A DNA stretch of 64,000 nucleotides from Hydnum rufescens UP504 (Eukaryota; Basidiomycota; Agaricomycetes; Cantharellales; Hydnaceae), in assembly GCA_014904985.1 (NCBI GenBank), contig MU128974.1:1-64000 (forward strand), read 5' to 3'. Of this stretch, positions 11,319-22,407 are shown one piece after another. The notes beneath the pieces are model-generated. The model did no database searches. It worked only from the letters and a program-made list of their open reading frames with translations, and was not told the origin of the DNA. Made by a program: the position numbers and the translations under genes. The number at the start of each line of letters is the position of its first letter. Position 1 is the stretch's first letter.

Positions 11319-14217
11319 CTAAGGCAGGGCGCTTAAATCCAAGGTATTGTACCCAATCTCCAGCATCGACATCTTACGACGTGTGGCCCGCACCTGGGCG
11401 GCGGACACATCCCGATTTCCTGAATGGCGAGCGACCGAGCAGGGATCTCCCAACCCAATCGAGGCAGTGTGAAGCACCCTAGCTCCTCGCCGTTCATCTC
11501 CATCCTCCCTGGATCCCGAGCCCAACGCAATGTCATAGAGTGGCGGGGACAACGAAAGAATTGGTTCGCTAGCGTTCGCTTGACTAAAAATCAAAGTGGG
11601 ATGCGAATCATTATCGACATTACCGCCTATGATGGGGGACTGAGGAGACGAAGCCGGCCATCCTGTAGTACTCCGAGGACCACCACCCGATCCAGTGAAG
11701 CGCGAGAACACTGTGGTCGCACTGGAAGGTGGACAAATAGGAGAGCTACCAATAAGAGTCGCATTGGTATTTGTGGTCCCCGAGAATGAGCTAGAATCCG
11801 AGTGTGCAAAGGCAGCAGAGAGTGTGGTATGCAAACGCAGGGTCGATTCCGTGAGTCGCTGATAGTTATCAGGAACGAGCAGTGAATGAGCAGTCAGCGT
11901 ACACTTTTGTGAATCTAATGGTGGCTTACGGTAGGCAAATGGAAATTCTTATGTGGCATGGGATCCAAGGGGAGATACGGGAGAGAAATCAGACTATCCG
12001 ATCTCACGGCAAGCTGAATTCGATACTCAGATCGAAAGGTGGGGAGGAACGAGACGACAATGCGCACCGAGGGCCTTGTGTGAACCGTACGACTCTTCAA
12101 GGGAGGGTTCATTGCGAATGGATCCTCATCGTACTCTTGGATAATGGAATAGACAGATGCCCTGCCCGAAACGAGGCAAATTTGGGATTACCAAAACGCG
12201 GATATGAAGAGAGATATGATATAGGCTTGGAGATGGAGAACGAAATTGCGTACTCTGTGGGATGTTCGATATGAATGGGAGTCAAAACAGGCTTGATCTT
12301 GTTCGGCTTCTTCACGTTGTTGTCAATATCGGATACATCGGTGCTCTTGGGACGGCGCAAATTCTTGAATAGCGTAACGAATGAGATCTTGGGCCCTGCT
12401 GAGGACGTAATAGGTCCTTCGTCTCGTGGAAGAGATGGAGGCCCTGCGAACGAGACAGAACGGGTAGACTTGAAGAAGGGAGAAGCAGCGCTGGAGTTTC
12501 CAGAATAACCTCTAAACATCCCGCTAACTCTTGTGAATTACGAACGAATAAAGGACGTGCCTTGGTCTGACAAGACTTCTAGCAGGTACAGGTGGGGGCG
12601 GGTGAAAACCTTTTCGAGGGTTAGCTGCATCAATATCTATAGTTCTTTCTCCGCTCGCAATGATTTCCCTTTGTCCACGATTGTGGTCATCGATAGGTAG
12701 TAGAGGCAACTCTTGGTCTCCCTTAAAGTCAAATTTGGATCTTATCTCCTTGGGGATTTGAATTGGAAGCGAATGAGCATCAAGCACATGTGAGATTTGA
12801 GAGTCGGGGACATCCTCCGCGTCCGAGAGCGTCGTTGGGACCTGAGGCAAAGCTTGGAAGGGGAGATTTAAGTTGAGATCTGGGGAGGGTTCAGAGATGG
12901 TCGGCTCTGCACCATGTTCAAGATTCATAAGAGAATCGTGATCAGGCTTCAGGTCGACATCACCACGGGAGTGATCCATCTCGGCTCGTGTAAGGTCATG
13001 GCATTCGTGTGGTTTGAGGAGCATGCCGCAAGGCAAGACCGTGAACGGTGAGCTGGGGACAAGCAGCCCGGAAGGCGATGTGGGACATGTCAAGGGTTCA
13101 GCAGCGGCAGACGATATTTGCGAGGGAACAGAACTAGTACAAGGGGAGGATTCGCCCTCCGATTCTTCGATAATAGTTTTTGGGCGAGAACTGTGTACTT
13201 CATTCAGGAGGGAGACGAATGAAGTAGGTTCGCCTCGAGCAGAAAATGATGAAGGGCCTCGATTGGTGTCACGGTCAAGAGGTCTTACCCCAGCCAAGGA
13301 ATTGACTTCAGCCTCAGGGATAGATGAAATATTCTGGTCATAACGACGCGTTAGTTGATTCCCACCGTCGACCTGCGCTAAGACGAAAGGGTTCCGAGAT
13401 CCGGAGCCCATGCCCGGATCGTCATGAAGGGCATCCGCAGAATCCCAAGAGATGTCGAACACATTGTCTAGAGTCTCCGCGAACGTGTCGTCATAGTAAG
13501 AACCAGAAGACATAGTGTCGATGCTGTAGAATGAACGTGAATTCTGAGATCCCTGTACAGAGCACTTTGGGTCATGATCTCTAAGGGCCGTCGCCGAGCG
13601 GGGAGGGGTACCAGGCAGAAACATAGGCAATGCTCTCTCGTCGCCGCTCGAGGGTCCTTGAGCTTCGAGACTGGGCGAAACCCCGACTTTACTCGTGACC
13701 TCAACAGAAGTTAGGTGGCCAGAGTCTGTCGCCGAAGGATCAGGTTGAGAAAGAAGCGGAAAGAAGTGTAGGAGACCGAGAGATCCAAGTGTTGGCAGAG
13801 CATTAGACGGGGACCCCGCTTCGCTCGTAGGGCGATATCGAACGCGTTCTCCAAGCATAATTCTGTCAACCCCACGCTGTAAGATGATAGACGACCGAGA
13901 CGATGCCAATCGCGAGCTTCTGATATATCTAAGGGAGTGGTGGAACCTATATATATGCATTGGCACACCGAGGCATGGTATGACGCAGAACTGGGGATCA
14001 CGTACCCGGGTTTACGACGACGTATATCTTTGATAGTAAGAATAGAATCGCGCTTGGAGAAGTGCCCAGACAGATTCGCCTTGCTCACTACGTCCTTGAC
14101 AGACTTTACGAGGGTAGTGAACGATCTGCGAGGTGGTGAGGTAGAGAACTTGGAGCCAAGGGTGGGGTTTCTCTTTGCCTCACGCGGCGGCGTCCGCGGT
14201 AATTGCGGGCGCATCAT
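11319..14217 (-). CDS. Hypothetical Ser/Pro-rich, probably disordered protein
   Basis: A chain of open minus-strand frames reads as one multi-exon gene. The N-terminus MMRPQLPRTPPREAKRNP and a conserved-looking helix (FTTLVKSVKDVVSKANLSGH, about 14080-14150) are followed by a long Ser/Pro/Asp-rich exon (about 12540-13850) with FAETLDNVFDISWDSADAL. Next comes an exon with FRGYSGNSSAASPFFKSTRS and FVTLFKNLRRPKSTDV (about 12350-12515), and a final exon ending LEIGYNTLDLSALP at 11319. Frame changes near 12520-12590 fit a short intron. No catalytic domain, signal peptide or membrane segment is seen. A regulatory or scaffold protein is possible, but no function is proposed. The start at 14217 was chosen over 14298 because the sequence before it is low-complexity leader. 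Its stop lies 76 bp from the dehydrogenase start. Confidence 0.6.
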
Positions 14218-14626
14218 CCAAGAGAGATATGGATAGTCAAAGGAGTGTGAAGGGGTTTGGTTGTGCGTGGAGTGGTGCTTGTTTAGGGAATGTGGCAAGA
14301 AAGAAACGGGTGGAAAGGACGTTGCCGGGACGACTTAGGGTGCTGCTTAAAAGGGTATGTTAAAACTAGTGTAATTCTGCCAACTAGAAACTGCCATCGT
14401 CCTGGACAGCGGAAACCTTAGGTCCCCCGCCAGTACTACCAGCCACTAGCTGTGCCCTCCAGAAGGCCCTTTGGTACACCTTCAACAGGATCACTGCTGA
14501 AGAGAGGAATTAGATTCAGAATATTGTTTATGACGAAATCCAAATTTATTTCGAGCCACATGACCTACCTACACTTGCGGTGAGGGGTGTTTTAGCCTTA
14601 CTCTCTAAATAATTGACACTGAATCC
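14218..14626. other. Intergenic, nothing recognised
   Basis: About 400 bp between divergently placed genes at the left border of the rearranged island. It contains only scattered stops and short frames. It must include the promoter of the Ser/Pro-rich gene. Confidence 0.45.
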
Positions 14627-16163
14627 ATGAAGTTCTACGATATCTTTGATCCCAATGGCTACAACAATACTTTCGTGTTTGCCTATGCTGTGGAGCCCAT
14701 ACTTGTGGCAGGTTCTCGCTCTCGTTCTGATTGTCTTTACCCGTCTGCTCATAAACTACACCATTTCGTAAGGATGTCATATTCCAACATCACCAGAAAA
14801 GAGGAGTGTAACAGTGAAGGCCTTCTACGGATGGTTGTGCGGCTTCCTCGGAGTTGAGACCGACGAGAAATGGTCTCTATATCCGTGCAACATCAAGCCG
14901 GGACCTGAGCCTTTCTCTGTCGCTATCGAATCTATTGCGAAAGTATCCATCGAGAGGGATTCAACAGACCACCTCTCGCCTGGAGCCTACATTATTCTTC
15001 TCGATGGTTGGATCTTTCCAGTCTTCCGCTTCATCCCTGTCTTCCAGCTGATTGTTCGGATCTTAGAGACGAAATACGCCCCTCGAGTCTCCGCCGACCG
15101 ACTGAATTCTGAGGCACTGCTGGCCTTCCCAGTGGGTGGTTCCCTCTTTCCCTGACATCTCTTGATATTGATCAGGGGTCATCTATCATCCACAGAGGAG
15201 CATTGCGGCAGTTCCGGCGTCAGTTCCTGGAAATTCCTTCTGCAACATCACCGGAGTGACACTTAGCGACGAGAATAAAAGCGTCGTTCCCATCATTCAA
15301 AACAGGATTGAGGAAAAAAGATTGATAATTGTGAGTGTCCCGGGGTTCATAATCATTGAAGATCATTGAAGTATGCAGCTATGTCCGGCCTGGGGTTGTA
15401 GTTTGTCGGGCCATGTGAACAACTCCCCGCGGACCTCGATACGCCTCAAAATTACCTGACAATGGCCTCCTCCCTTCGCCCTCAGTTCGATCAATATGCA
15501 TTTGGAATTGATGTTGATCTGCGAAGGATGTCCGAATTTTTCGTGGGCGCTAACTCTGAAACCAACTCATGGGATGATTATCGGATTATTCAGTTTTCCA
15601 AACCCTCGCCGGAGTTCGATATCACGAAAGCTGGGAGTCTTAAGATCCCCGAGTCCCAGGCAATGCCCTATGACAATTGTCTCAGGCTTCACTTTCAGCT
15701 TTGTATTCACATGTACCTTGCTTCACCTCCCCCTGGGGCCCGAACATTTACCTTGCGAGACGTGCATTGCCTACAAGATGAATTGGGGCTTTATGAAGCA
15801 GACGAGCCCCCTCCGGAGTTGACCGACCCTGTGTGGGATTCGCCTCTCGGACAAGAAGTCCTCCGGTCAATTAGGGCTCGAGGCAGTACGTACTACCCCT
15901 CATTTACAGCTCAGCACCCATCCAAGCTAACCCCAGCATGCAAGTTCTTGTTGGAGCGAGCGGATACGGAGTGGCCGGGTACGACGTCGGAGACAAGCGT
16001 GAGTGACGAGAGTCGCAAGTTTTGCTTTGGAGTTAAGCAGGGGCCCCGATGGCGCGTTTCAGCAGCTGACGACGTAGGGCTAGATTACCGACACCAGGTG
16101 GATGATCAACTTTGTAACCGTCTAAGTAGCGATTGCAGCGGTGTGCGGAGAGCGCATCAATAA
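14627..16163 (+). CDS. HNH-like (HNH_2-type) hypothetical protein, copy A, structure uncertain
   Basis: Several plus-strand exons fit one gene of a fungal family with an HNH_2-like core. They read AFYGWLCGFLGVETDEKW and EPFSVAIESIAKVSIERD (about 14815-14960), ILETKYAPRVSADRL (15060), then IYHPQRSIAAVPASVPGN with CNITGVTLSDENKSVVPI (15184-15300). The final exon holds LDTPQNYLTMASSLRPQFDQYAFGIDV (split by intron before it) and DDYRIIQFSKPSPEFD. CxITG upstream and D..N.L....L...FD..F.I.V downstream match the ends of an HNH_2 domain. The AHIVP-type metal-binding centre that should lie between them is not visible, because an intron or deletion at about 15330-15400 removes it. It is probably catalytically dead or a decaying member. 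The tail after 15948 (FLLERADTEWPGTTSETSV) is unique to this copy. Confidence 0.45.
15039..15948 (+). repeat. Segmental direct repeat, copy A (partner 21278-22186)
   Basis: About 910 bp, starting GTCTTCCAGCTGATTGTTCG and ending CAAGTTCT, recurs 6.2 kb downstream in the same orientation with an estimated identity of 96-98 percent by eye. Both ends are sharp: the sequence on either side is unrelated in the two copies. It covers most of the HNH-like gene, including its introns, so it is a DNA-level duplication. Confidence 0.9.
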
Positions 16164-16358
16164 CCGCAGTTGACACCAGCGGCACCAAGTTATGCTGCCC
16201 AGAGTTTTTGTCAGTCAATGCATGATAGTCATGGGGAAAAAACAAACTGGCGGCTGCGTCGGGTCATCCCCATCAGTGAAGGGTACGATTGTATATGGAG
16301 TAGCCAAGCCATCGTGTCTCATTCCATTCGCCAACTATAGAAGTGGTTTAGAAGACAC

Positions 16359-16921
16359 CTAGGAGCGATTGAGAATAATGATTACACAGATGATCCTCCT
16401 GTCTGTGTTGATCATTTGCTGGTGCATGTCGTCCAATTGCGTCACCACTCGCCGGCGGTCGAGTCGCATTTCCCGCTGTATTTGACGCTGGTCCTGTTGT
16501 ATCCCATCTAGTTGCGCGAGCACTTTTGCTTGGTTTTGTTGCATTGCGTTGAGTTGGATTTGCAAGGGCCCGAGCCCAACCGGCACCACGACTGCATGGA
16601 ATTCTGAAGACAAATACACTATTGTGGCAGATCAGACATACCTTGGTTGGCTTCCACTGCAGCTTTTGTGACGGTGTGCTGATACATAAGAGCACGTGAT
16701 ATGTCGTTGTGGGTGCTGGCTTGACCGACGTGTTGTTCTATCAAAACGCACCAATAGACGTGAGCAATGAAGTATGGTAGAATGGAAACACTCACGTGAA
16801 CTGATGAGCACATTGGCAACAACGTCATGCGCATTATATACATCTGCCAATGTGGGGGATTCTGAGGGGGAGGGGGGACCACAATGAGGGGATCCGCAGG
16901 CTGTTGGAGTTGGGCAGTCAT
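16359..16921 (-). CDS. Small coiled-coil hypothetical protein
   Basis: Three exons fit a protein of about 150 residues. Exon 1 starts MTAQLQQPADPLIVVPPPP at 16921. Exon 2 reads TLADVYNAHDVVANVLISS and splices (GTGAGT at about 16795) to QHVGQASTHNDISRALMYQ. The last exon carries a Gln/Arg-rich amphipathic coiled coil, QLNAMQQNQAKVLAQLDGIQ then REMRLDRRRVVTQLDDMHQQ, ending at 16359. Within exon 1 the frame changes in a C-rich run at about 16855-16875, suggesting a homopolymer indel. Proteins with this Pro-rich start and coiled-coil tail recur in Rhizoctonia-type genomes to my recollection; their function is unknown. Confidence 0.5.
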
Positions 16922-17112
16922 AGTGTGCTCTGTGCAGTGGGAGAAACCGGCAATTGCCAAATCGAAGTATCTCATTTTTTGTGAATGCTCGCTGACATCA
17001 TCTCACGCCCCAAACAATGCGAGTGTCTGTTTCGAAACGGAGAACGGGATGCCGCACGAAAAAGGGAGGGCGATTCTATCACACTAGGTCCCCCGAGTTG
17101 CTATTCTATCGT

Positions 17113-17638
17113 TGAAATGACTTCTAACTAGAGATTGACCGCTCTTAGGAACCAGAGCTGTCTTCTGGCTTTACCGTGCATTCGATTTTAATCCTGGCTC
17201 TGGCATTTCGATCGTCGCACGACACTGATTCCCTGAGAGGGATTTGAACCAAGAGTTTTTTCTCTCTCTCGTCTGGATGTCGTCGTAAAAATTGTACGCC
17301 TTTCTGGTGCGAATGTTAATCACTCAAATCTCATTGTTAGGTTCTGTGCAATGGAAGCGATCTGTGAGAGCCGAGAATTTCGCGAACGTAAAGGCTTCAC
17401 GAGTACGTCAGTATGTGAACATCGCATTTCTTAAGGCATCGGTCCCCTGGCCTCATTCGCTTCCTGACATAGGTATTGTATGTTTCAACCAACAGGAGGT
17501 TCAACCTTGGCGATATTTAACCTATCAATACCTCAATATTGGTCATGTGTCCAGCTCGGGCGCCGAAGGCTCCCTCATCCCCCAATTATTCAGGCGACTA
17601 GCACCCATACTGAACCTTCTTGCAAGCTCCGGTACGTC
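17113..17638 (+). pseudogene. Unprocessed fragment of aspartyl aminopeptidase gene
   Basis: The left part (17113-17240) matches the antisense of 54420-54540, including ATGACTTCTAACTAGAGA and the GCCAGAGCTGG-like exon that encodes FTVPSGF and GTHTDSP in the parent. Here it has lost frame and carries stops. The right part (about 17340-17638) matches the antisense of 53390-53740. It retains ENFANVKASRVRQYVNIAFLK, then CFNQQEV in place of the parental metal-site CFNHEEV, then SSSGAEGSLIPQLFRRLAP. The intron between them is retained, so it is not a retrocopy. About 0.6 kb of parental sequence between the parts is missing and about 95 bp of unrelated sequence stands there. The orientation is opposite to the parent at 52809-54756. 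Confidence 0.85.
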
Positions 17639-19303
17639 GCAGTTTCCCCTCTCCATATGAAAGTCTACCTTCAATTCCACCATCGTCACAGATGAGAATA
17701 GGCTCAATCTTTCTTGAGTCCCAGGCTCTCGATGAGACGCGAGGGCACGCAGCCAATGGGATCCATATTATCGAGATCCGAATAATCAAGTAAGGAAAGT
17801 CCTGGACGTAGATCATGCGCTATCAATACTGGACCCCACCTGCTACACCGAACACTGTATGGAAGACATCAACCGTATCTCCTGGTCGATCCGCTCATAA
17901 CACAGGGAGCCATCAATCCCCAATATATGGCGTTCAGCCGTAGGTGTGCAGTCATATGGTACGCCAGATCATCCGCGGTCTACCCCAGAAAGCCATGAAA
18001 CAACGGGTATATCTCTTCGCCCTAGCCTATGTTACGGACTTTGCCAAGCGACTGGATATATGAGACGTGCGCTGACGTCGCAAGCCCCTTTGAGGAGGTT
18101 CTAGCTACCGGAGTTTGCTGCTAGGTGGGGTCACCATTCGTCATGGAGAACGGAGTGATGGAGAGGAAGACTGGCAAGACGCGTCCGAAACACTCACCCA
18201 CGAAGATTGCGTCGAATCGAATCGATTGCTTCCTCGTCTCCCGTCAATACCAAGGATCAAGAGGAAGAATTAAGGTATGAGCCGTCCCAATGATCCTGCC
18301 ATCACATATAGAAATGACCCTTGAGGTAGACTTCGTGAAGCGAAGCGAACGTACTCAAGGAGCGAGGAAAGATTTCTTCCGGGAATCCAATTAGAAGCGG
18401 GCTTCAGAAACGCACCTCGAGGGACTCCGTGCACTTCCCCTCCGGTCAGTCCCACCACCATCCAATGTGAAAGGGACAGAAAAAGCCCAAGAGTCCGGTG
18501 AAGATCCAATAGAAGGATCAGCGGCGTCTGGCTTTCCTGATGCAGAACCGGAGAAAATGGGGGGTTTGACCCCTCTAGCTCTCCTTGAACAACAATGTGC
18601 GGTGATTCGATTGATCTTAAATGCTAATATCGCTGCCTAACATGTCAAACTGGTGCGTCAATACCTTCATACTTTACATTCTTTTCATGGATATTCTACC
18701 CAAAGAGGTGATCACGCTAGTGCCGTTCGGTCATGTACGGACTGTCGGTCTTCTAAAATGAGTTTTCTCGCCCGTCTTTAATATAATTGGTTTGGCGATA
18801 GCTCTTTGGGACGTTCCTACTTACGCAAAAGCTCTACACCGTCGTGCGACATTGAATGACGCCATCGGGACCTGGTCATCGCTTTCCGCTGCCGAAAAGC
18901 TCATGTGCGCTCACCAAACTACCAAACTATCAGATTATCGGACAGACGCCGCCATCACCATCGCCTCTTCCGCCATCAATTCGCTCCGCTCTTGTGACTC
19001 TACATCCACGCCTCGGACGGGCCCAAAAAGCGGAAACGAACGAGAGGATTAGCAAGCTCAAAGGCCTATATGACTCGTTCCAGCATCCTCGCGGTTGCAA
19101 AAGCTTAGACGTATTGTCCATCCGTTTTTTTCTGGCCGGGAGATTTGGAATGTCAACTAACAATTTCCAACTTACCGCCAATGGGCAGGGTGGTTATTCG
19201 ATGGATTTTTTAAATTAGGGCATGCACCATACGAGGAATGTATTCGGCGACATGCTATATTAGAGAGAAGGAAAAATATTGCTGGTGAATTTGGGGGGTC
19301 CAG
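17639..19303. other. Gene-poor stretch with unrecognised remnants
   Basis: About 1.7 kb. On the minus strand near 17700-17820 a coherent peptide, LRPGLSLLDYSDLDNMDP then IGCVPSRLIESLGLKKD, ends in a stop and may be the tail of a lost gene. On the plus strand at 18140-18270 an acidic frame (HGERSDGEEDWQDASETLT) and at 18590 LEQQCAVIRLILNANIAA suggest remnants of a mobile-element or accessory protein, but stops interrupt them. Frames at 18792-19218 show no motif. Nothing here can be called a gene. Confidence 0.4.
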
Positions 19304-20137
19304 TCAAACCAACGGATTACAGTAATCGGGCAAAACCCCACCGACATTAGTATTAGGACGTCTCGCCCCCCATTCTCGAACGATGTCTAAGGCCTCGGGA
19401 GCCATGGAACTATCATTCTGTGCGAGTTCTGCCTCAAAATGAACTTCATTCGGGTCATCAATTTTCTTGTTCTTGAGTCGATGGAGCTTATTAGAACCGG
19501 GAGTGTGTCGTGATGCCCAAATAAGATAAAGGATGCCCTCGGATGTTGCAACAACGACGGCGCAGAACAACGCCAGGAGAACTCTCTAGAGCTCCGTTAG
19601 AGATAAGACGGAAAACTGGTTTGAAGCCATGCACTTACTCGCTCAGGACGCCACCCTGCGCTCCCTGCCATCCACCATGTGGCAACCCCCACGCCAAGCA
19701 CACTGAACAATGCGTTGAGGAGTGCTGTTAGAGCACGTCGATCGCTTGATTGGCGAGAGGCTTCGGTATTAGGATCCTCTGATCGGTACGGGGGGAGTTT
19801 TGCCAAAGGCGAAGTGGTCGTACCAGAGAGAAGAGAAATGAGTAGATAGTCACTAAGATCTACCCTCACAACATCAGGAAGACTTCCTCTCAGGGCAATT
19901 TAGCACACACACACCGAGTCGATGTCCCGTTAAAGATAGCTTGCCATCGTCTGAATGTGCCCAACGAGAGATGCTTGCCAAAAGTTCATAAGGCAACTCT
20001 GTCGCTGATTCACTGAATGTTGGCTTCACATATTGCAGCAGTTTTTGTCTTATATTCTCAGGAACATCCAGCCCAAGAAGTTGGACGAGTGCGGCGTGGA
20101 GATGGTCTGGGAGAGAGACGTTGACCGTTGCGGCCAT
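19304..20137 (-). CDS. VMA12: V-ATPase assembly factor, VMA12/TMEM199 family
   Basis: ER-membrane protein that helps assemble the V0 sector of the vacuolar H+-ATPase. The start at 20137 gives MAATVNVSLPDHLHAALVQL. A cytosolic helical domain ends at HRLG, and a short intron (about 19870-19915) joins it to DLSDYLLISLLSGT. Next come the family block PPYRSEDPN and two transmembrane helices, ALLNALFSVLGVGVATWWMA and, after another intron near 19590, LFCAVVVATSEGILYLIWAS. The tail ends LPDYCNPLV at 19304. The order, spacing and two-helix C-terminus match the family. Upstream in-frame ATGs exist to 20329 but the added residues are Lys/Thr-rich and unlike the family. It is the only clear core gene inside the rearranged island. 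Confidence 0.87.
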
Positions 20138-20499
20138 TTCCGAATAATTGATCGCGTGGGCGAAGTTCGTTTTGAGGCAGGGGAGCTTCAGCCGACTTGT
20201 ATTCGCTAGCTGTTTCTCTGCGTCTTTGTCAAGTGTCGATGACAAGGTTGCTTCCTTTTGTTCCTTGTCAGAACCAGCATGTATCGTTTTCCCTCGCAAT
20301 TCCTCAGACGGTGTCTTTATAGTGCGCACTATTTTTCGTTCCGACGCGCATTATGTCGTACGAGGTGTGCGAGGCCCGACCGAAATACGTGAGTTGCGTT
20401 CCAGTCGGCGATCTCTAATTCTCTCTTTCCTTTCTCATCTTGGGGCCCGTCTTTAGCATTAGCAACGGTGTTTTGATGGACTCTTCTCAGATGAGCCAT
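20138..20499. other. Intergenic, nothing recognised
   Basis: About 360 bp between VMA12 and the FAD-oxidoreductase remnant. Frames continue from VMA12 upstream but show no domain. The VMA12 promoter should be here. Confidence 0.4.
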
Positions 20500-21020
20500 T
20501 CTCGTACGGCCCGGTCCGCAATCCCATATCCATTGAGCCTGGTGTCCTACTTGAAGTCTATGGGGGACTCCAATCTCAGGGTGTAGCACCCATTGGAGTT
20601 CGTTCATTCCTTTTTATATTTCGCCTCTTGCTTGCCTCGAAAGGTAACATCTAGCTTGTGTAGTCCAGGGCTGTTGGGTTTTCCGGCCTCGCTCTTGGGG
20701 GTGGTCTACGTTTCCTACCCCCTCCTCAAGGCTGGGCCTGTGATAGATTCCGCTCTCTCGACACAAATGGCCCCCTCGTCATTGCCACCCGCACGAACGA
20801 GTACTCAGATCTTTTTACAGCATTGAAAGGCGGCGGTAGTCGCTTTGGAATTGTTACCAGATATGAAGTCGATGCGATCCATACTGGGACAGTGGCAGAT
20901 CAGACATACTGGGGCGGTTCCATCGATGTGCATACCGCCCTCTCTCGGATCCTCCGATTATATACTTCCCTTAGTATGTGGGCCCAACGTCGGCAGCAAT
21001 GGTCCAAGCTATCGACGCCG
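20500..21020 (+). pseudogene. Truncated FAD-linked oxidoreductase (berberine-bridge-like), gene fragment
   Basis: The plus strand encodes part of a PCMH-type FAD-binding domain: PGVLLEVYGGLQSQGVAPIG (about 20538-20600), then VGFSGLALGGGLRF (20671-20712), then NEYSDLFTALKGGGSRFGIV (20803-20860) and TRYEVDAI. GxSGLxLGGG and LKGGGxxFGIVT are hallmark FAD-contacting blocks of berberine-bridge-enzyme-like oxidases. The His-Cys flavinylation region upstream and the whole substrate/BBE domain downstream are missing. A stop interrupts the join near 20652. The remnant ends shortly before the HNH-type repeat begins at 21278, so the duplication breakpoint may have cut it. Confidence 0.68.
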
Positions 21021-21277
21021 TAAGTCGACTTGAACACTCTACATAGGAGTAAGTGTCGCCTGATATTCCACAGTCAGCTCATTTATTCGAACAAAAATCC
21101 TAACGCCGGTAAGAGGGGCTTCGAAAATGTTTCAACATTGCATGGACACTACCTCATCACCACTTTGTGTCCAGTGATCCTCACTACTAGTAGCTTATTC
21201 GAATATCCCGGGTACCCTCACGACAGCCTCGTCTGCCACGCTCTTCTAGAATGGAACCAAGGCACAATTCAACCCCG

Positions 21278-22317
21278 GTCTTCCAGCTGATTGTTCGGAT
21301 CTTAGAGACGAAATACGCCCCTCGAGTCTCCGCCGACCGACTGAATTCTGAGGCACTGCTGGCCTTCCCAGTGGGTGGTTCCCTCATTCCATGACATCTC
21401 TCGATATTGATCAGGGGTCATCTATCATCCACAGAGGAACATTGCGGCAGTTCCGGCGTCAGTTCCTGGAAATTCCTTCTGCAATATCACCGGAGCGACA
21501 CTTAGCGACGAGAATAAAAGCGTCGTTCCCATCATTCAAAACAGGATTGAGGAAAAAAGATTGATAATTGTGAGTGTCCCGGGGTTCATAATCATTGAAG
21601 ATCATTGAAGTATGCAGCTATGTCCGGCCTGGGGTTGTAGTTTGTCGGACCATATGAACAACTCCCCGTGGACCTCGATACGCCTCAAAATTACCTGACA
21701 ATGGCCTCCTCCCTTCGCCCTCAGTTCGATGAATATGCATTTGGAATTGATGTTGATGTACGAAGGATGTCCGAATTTTTCGTGGGCGCTAACTCTGAAA
21801 CCAACTCATAGGATGATTATCGGATTATTCAGTTTTCCAAACCTCGCCGGAGTTCGATATCACGAAAGCTGGGAGTCTTAGGATCCCCGAGTCCCAGGCA
21901 ATGCCTATGACAATTGTCTCAGGCTTCATTTTCAACTTTGTATTCACATGTACCTTGCTTCACCTCCTCCTGGGGCCCAGACATTTGCCTTGGGAGACGT
22001 GAATCGCCTACAAGATGAAGTAGGGCTTTATGAAGCAGACGAGCCCCTTCCAGGAGTTGACCGACCCTGTGTGGGATTCGCCTCTCGGACAAGAAGTCCT
22101 CCGGTCAATTAGGGCTCGAGGCAGTACGTACTACCCCTCATTTACAGCTCAGCACCCATCCAAGCTAATCCCAGCATACAAGTTCTCCCCTAGCACTGAG
22201 AAGAAAACACAGGTCGAGAATTGCAAACGATTTGGGTATAGCCATTTGCTCGCCTTGCTCGCCTTCCCCACACTTTCACCCTCTGTAGATCGACAGCACA
22301 TCCGCACGACTAATTAG
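21278..22317 (+). pseudogene. Decayed HNH-like gene copy B (direct repeat of 15039-15948)
   Basis: Nearly identical to copy A over 21278-22186, then unrelated. It carries inactivating differences absent from copy A: TGG to TAG at about 21808 (NSWDD becomes NS-stop), one-base losses near 21842 (AAACCCTCG to AAACCTCG) and 21902 (ATGCCCTAT to ATGCCTAT), and a one-base gain near 22050. The upstream part of copy A (14815-15038) is absent. The fused tail (FSPSTEKKTQVENCKRFGYS) is not homologous to copy A. It is therefore a dead partial copy. Confidence 0.85.
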
Positions 22318-22407
22318 GGGTATTCAGCAATTGCAAGAGGTGCCTAGTGGCTGCATGGGAGCTCTGTTCTTTTCATGCTGGCGAACTCTGACTTCCTATG
22401 GCAGCAA

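Noticed and set aside
12524..13966. Long plus-strand frames (for example 13014-13343) inside the Ser/Pro-rich gene
   Set aside because: They are antisense shadows of the minus-strand exon, which is much longer and continues into neighbouring exons.
17225..17290. A tRNA-like T-arm, GGTTCAAATCCCTCTCAGGG on the minus strand
   Set aside because: The arms do not pair into a five-base T-stem and no D-arm or anticodon arm can be folded upstream. The sequence fills the internal junction of the aminopeptidase pseudogene.
18792..19218. Two overlapping plus-strand frames of 86 and 120 codons
   Set aside because: They overlap each other in different frames, have no motif, and the sequence between and after them has no consistent reading.
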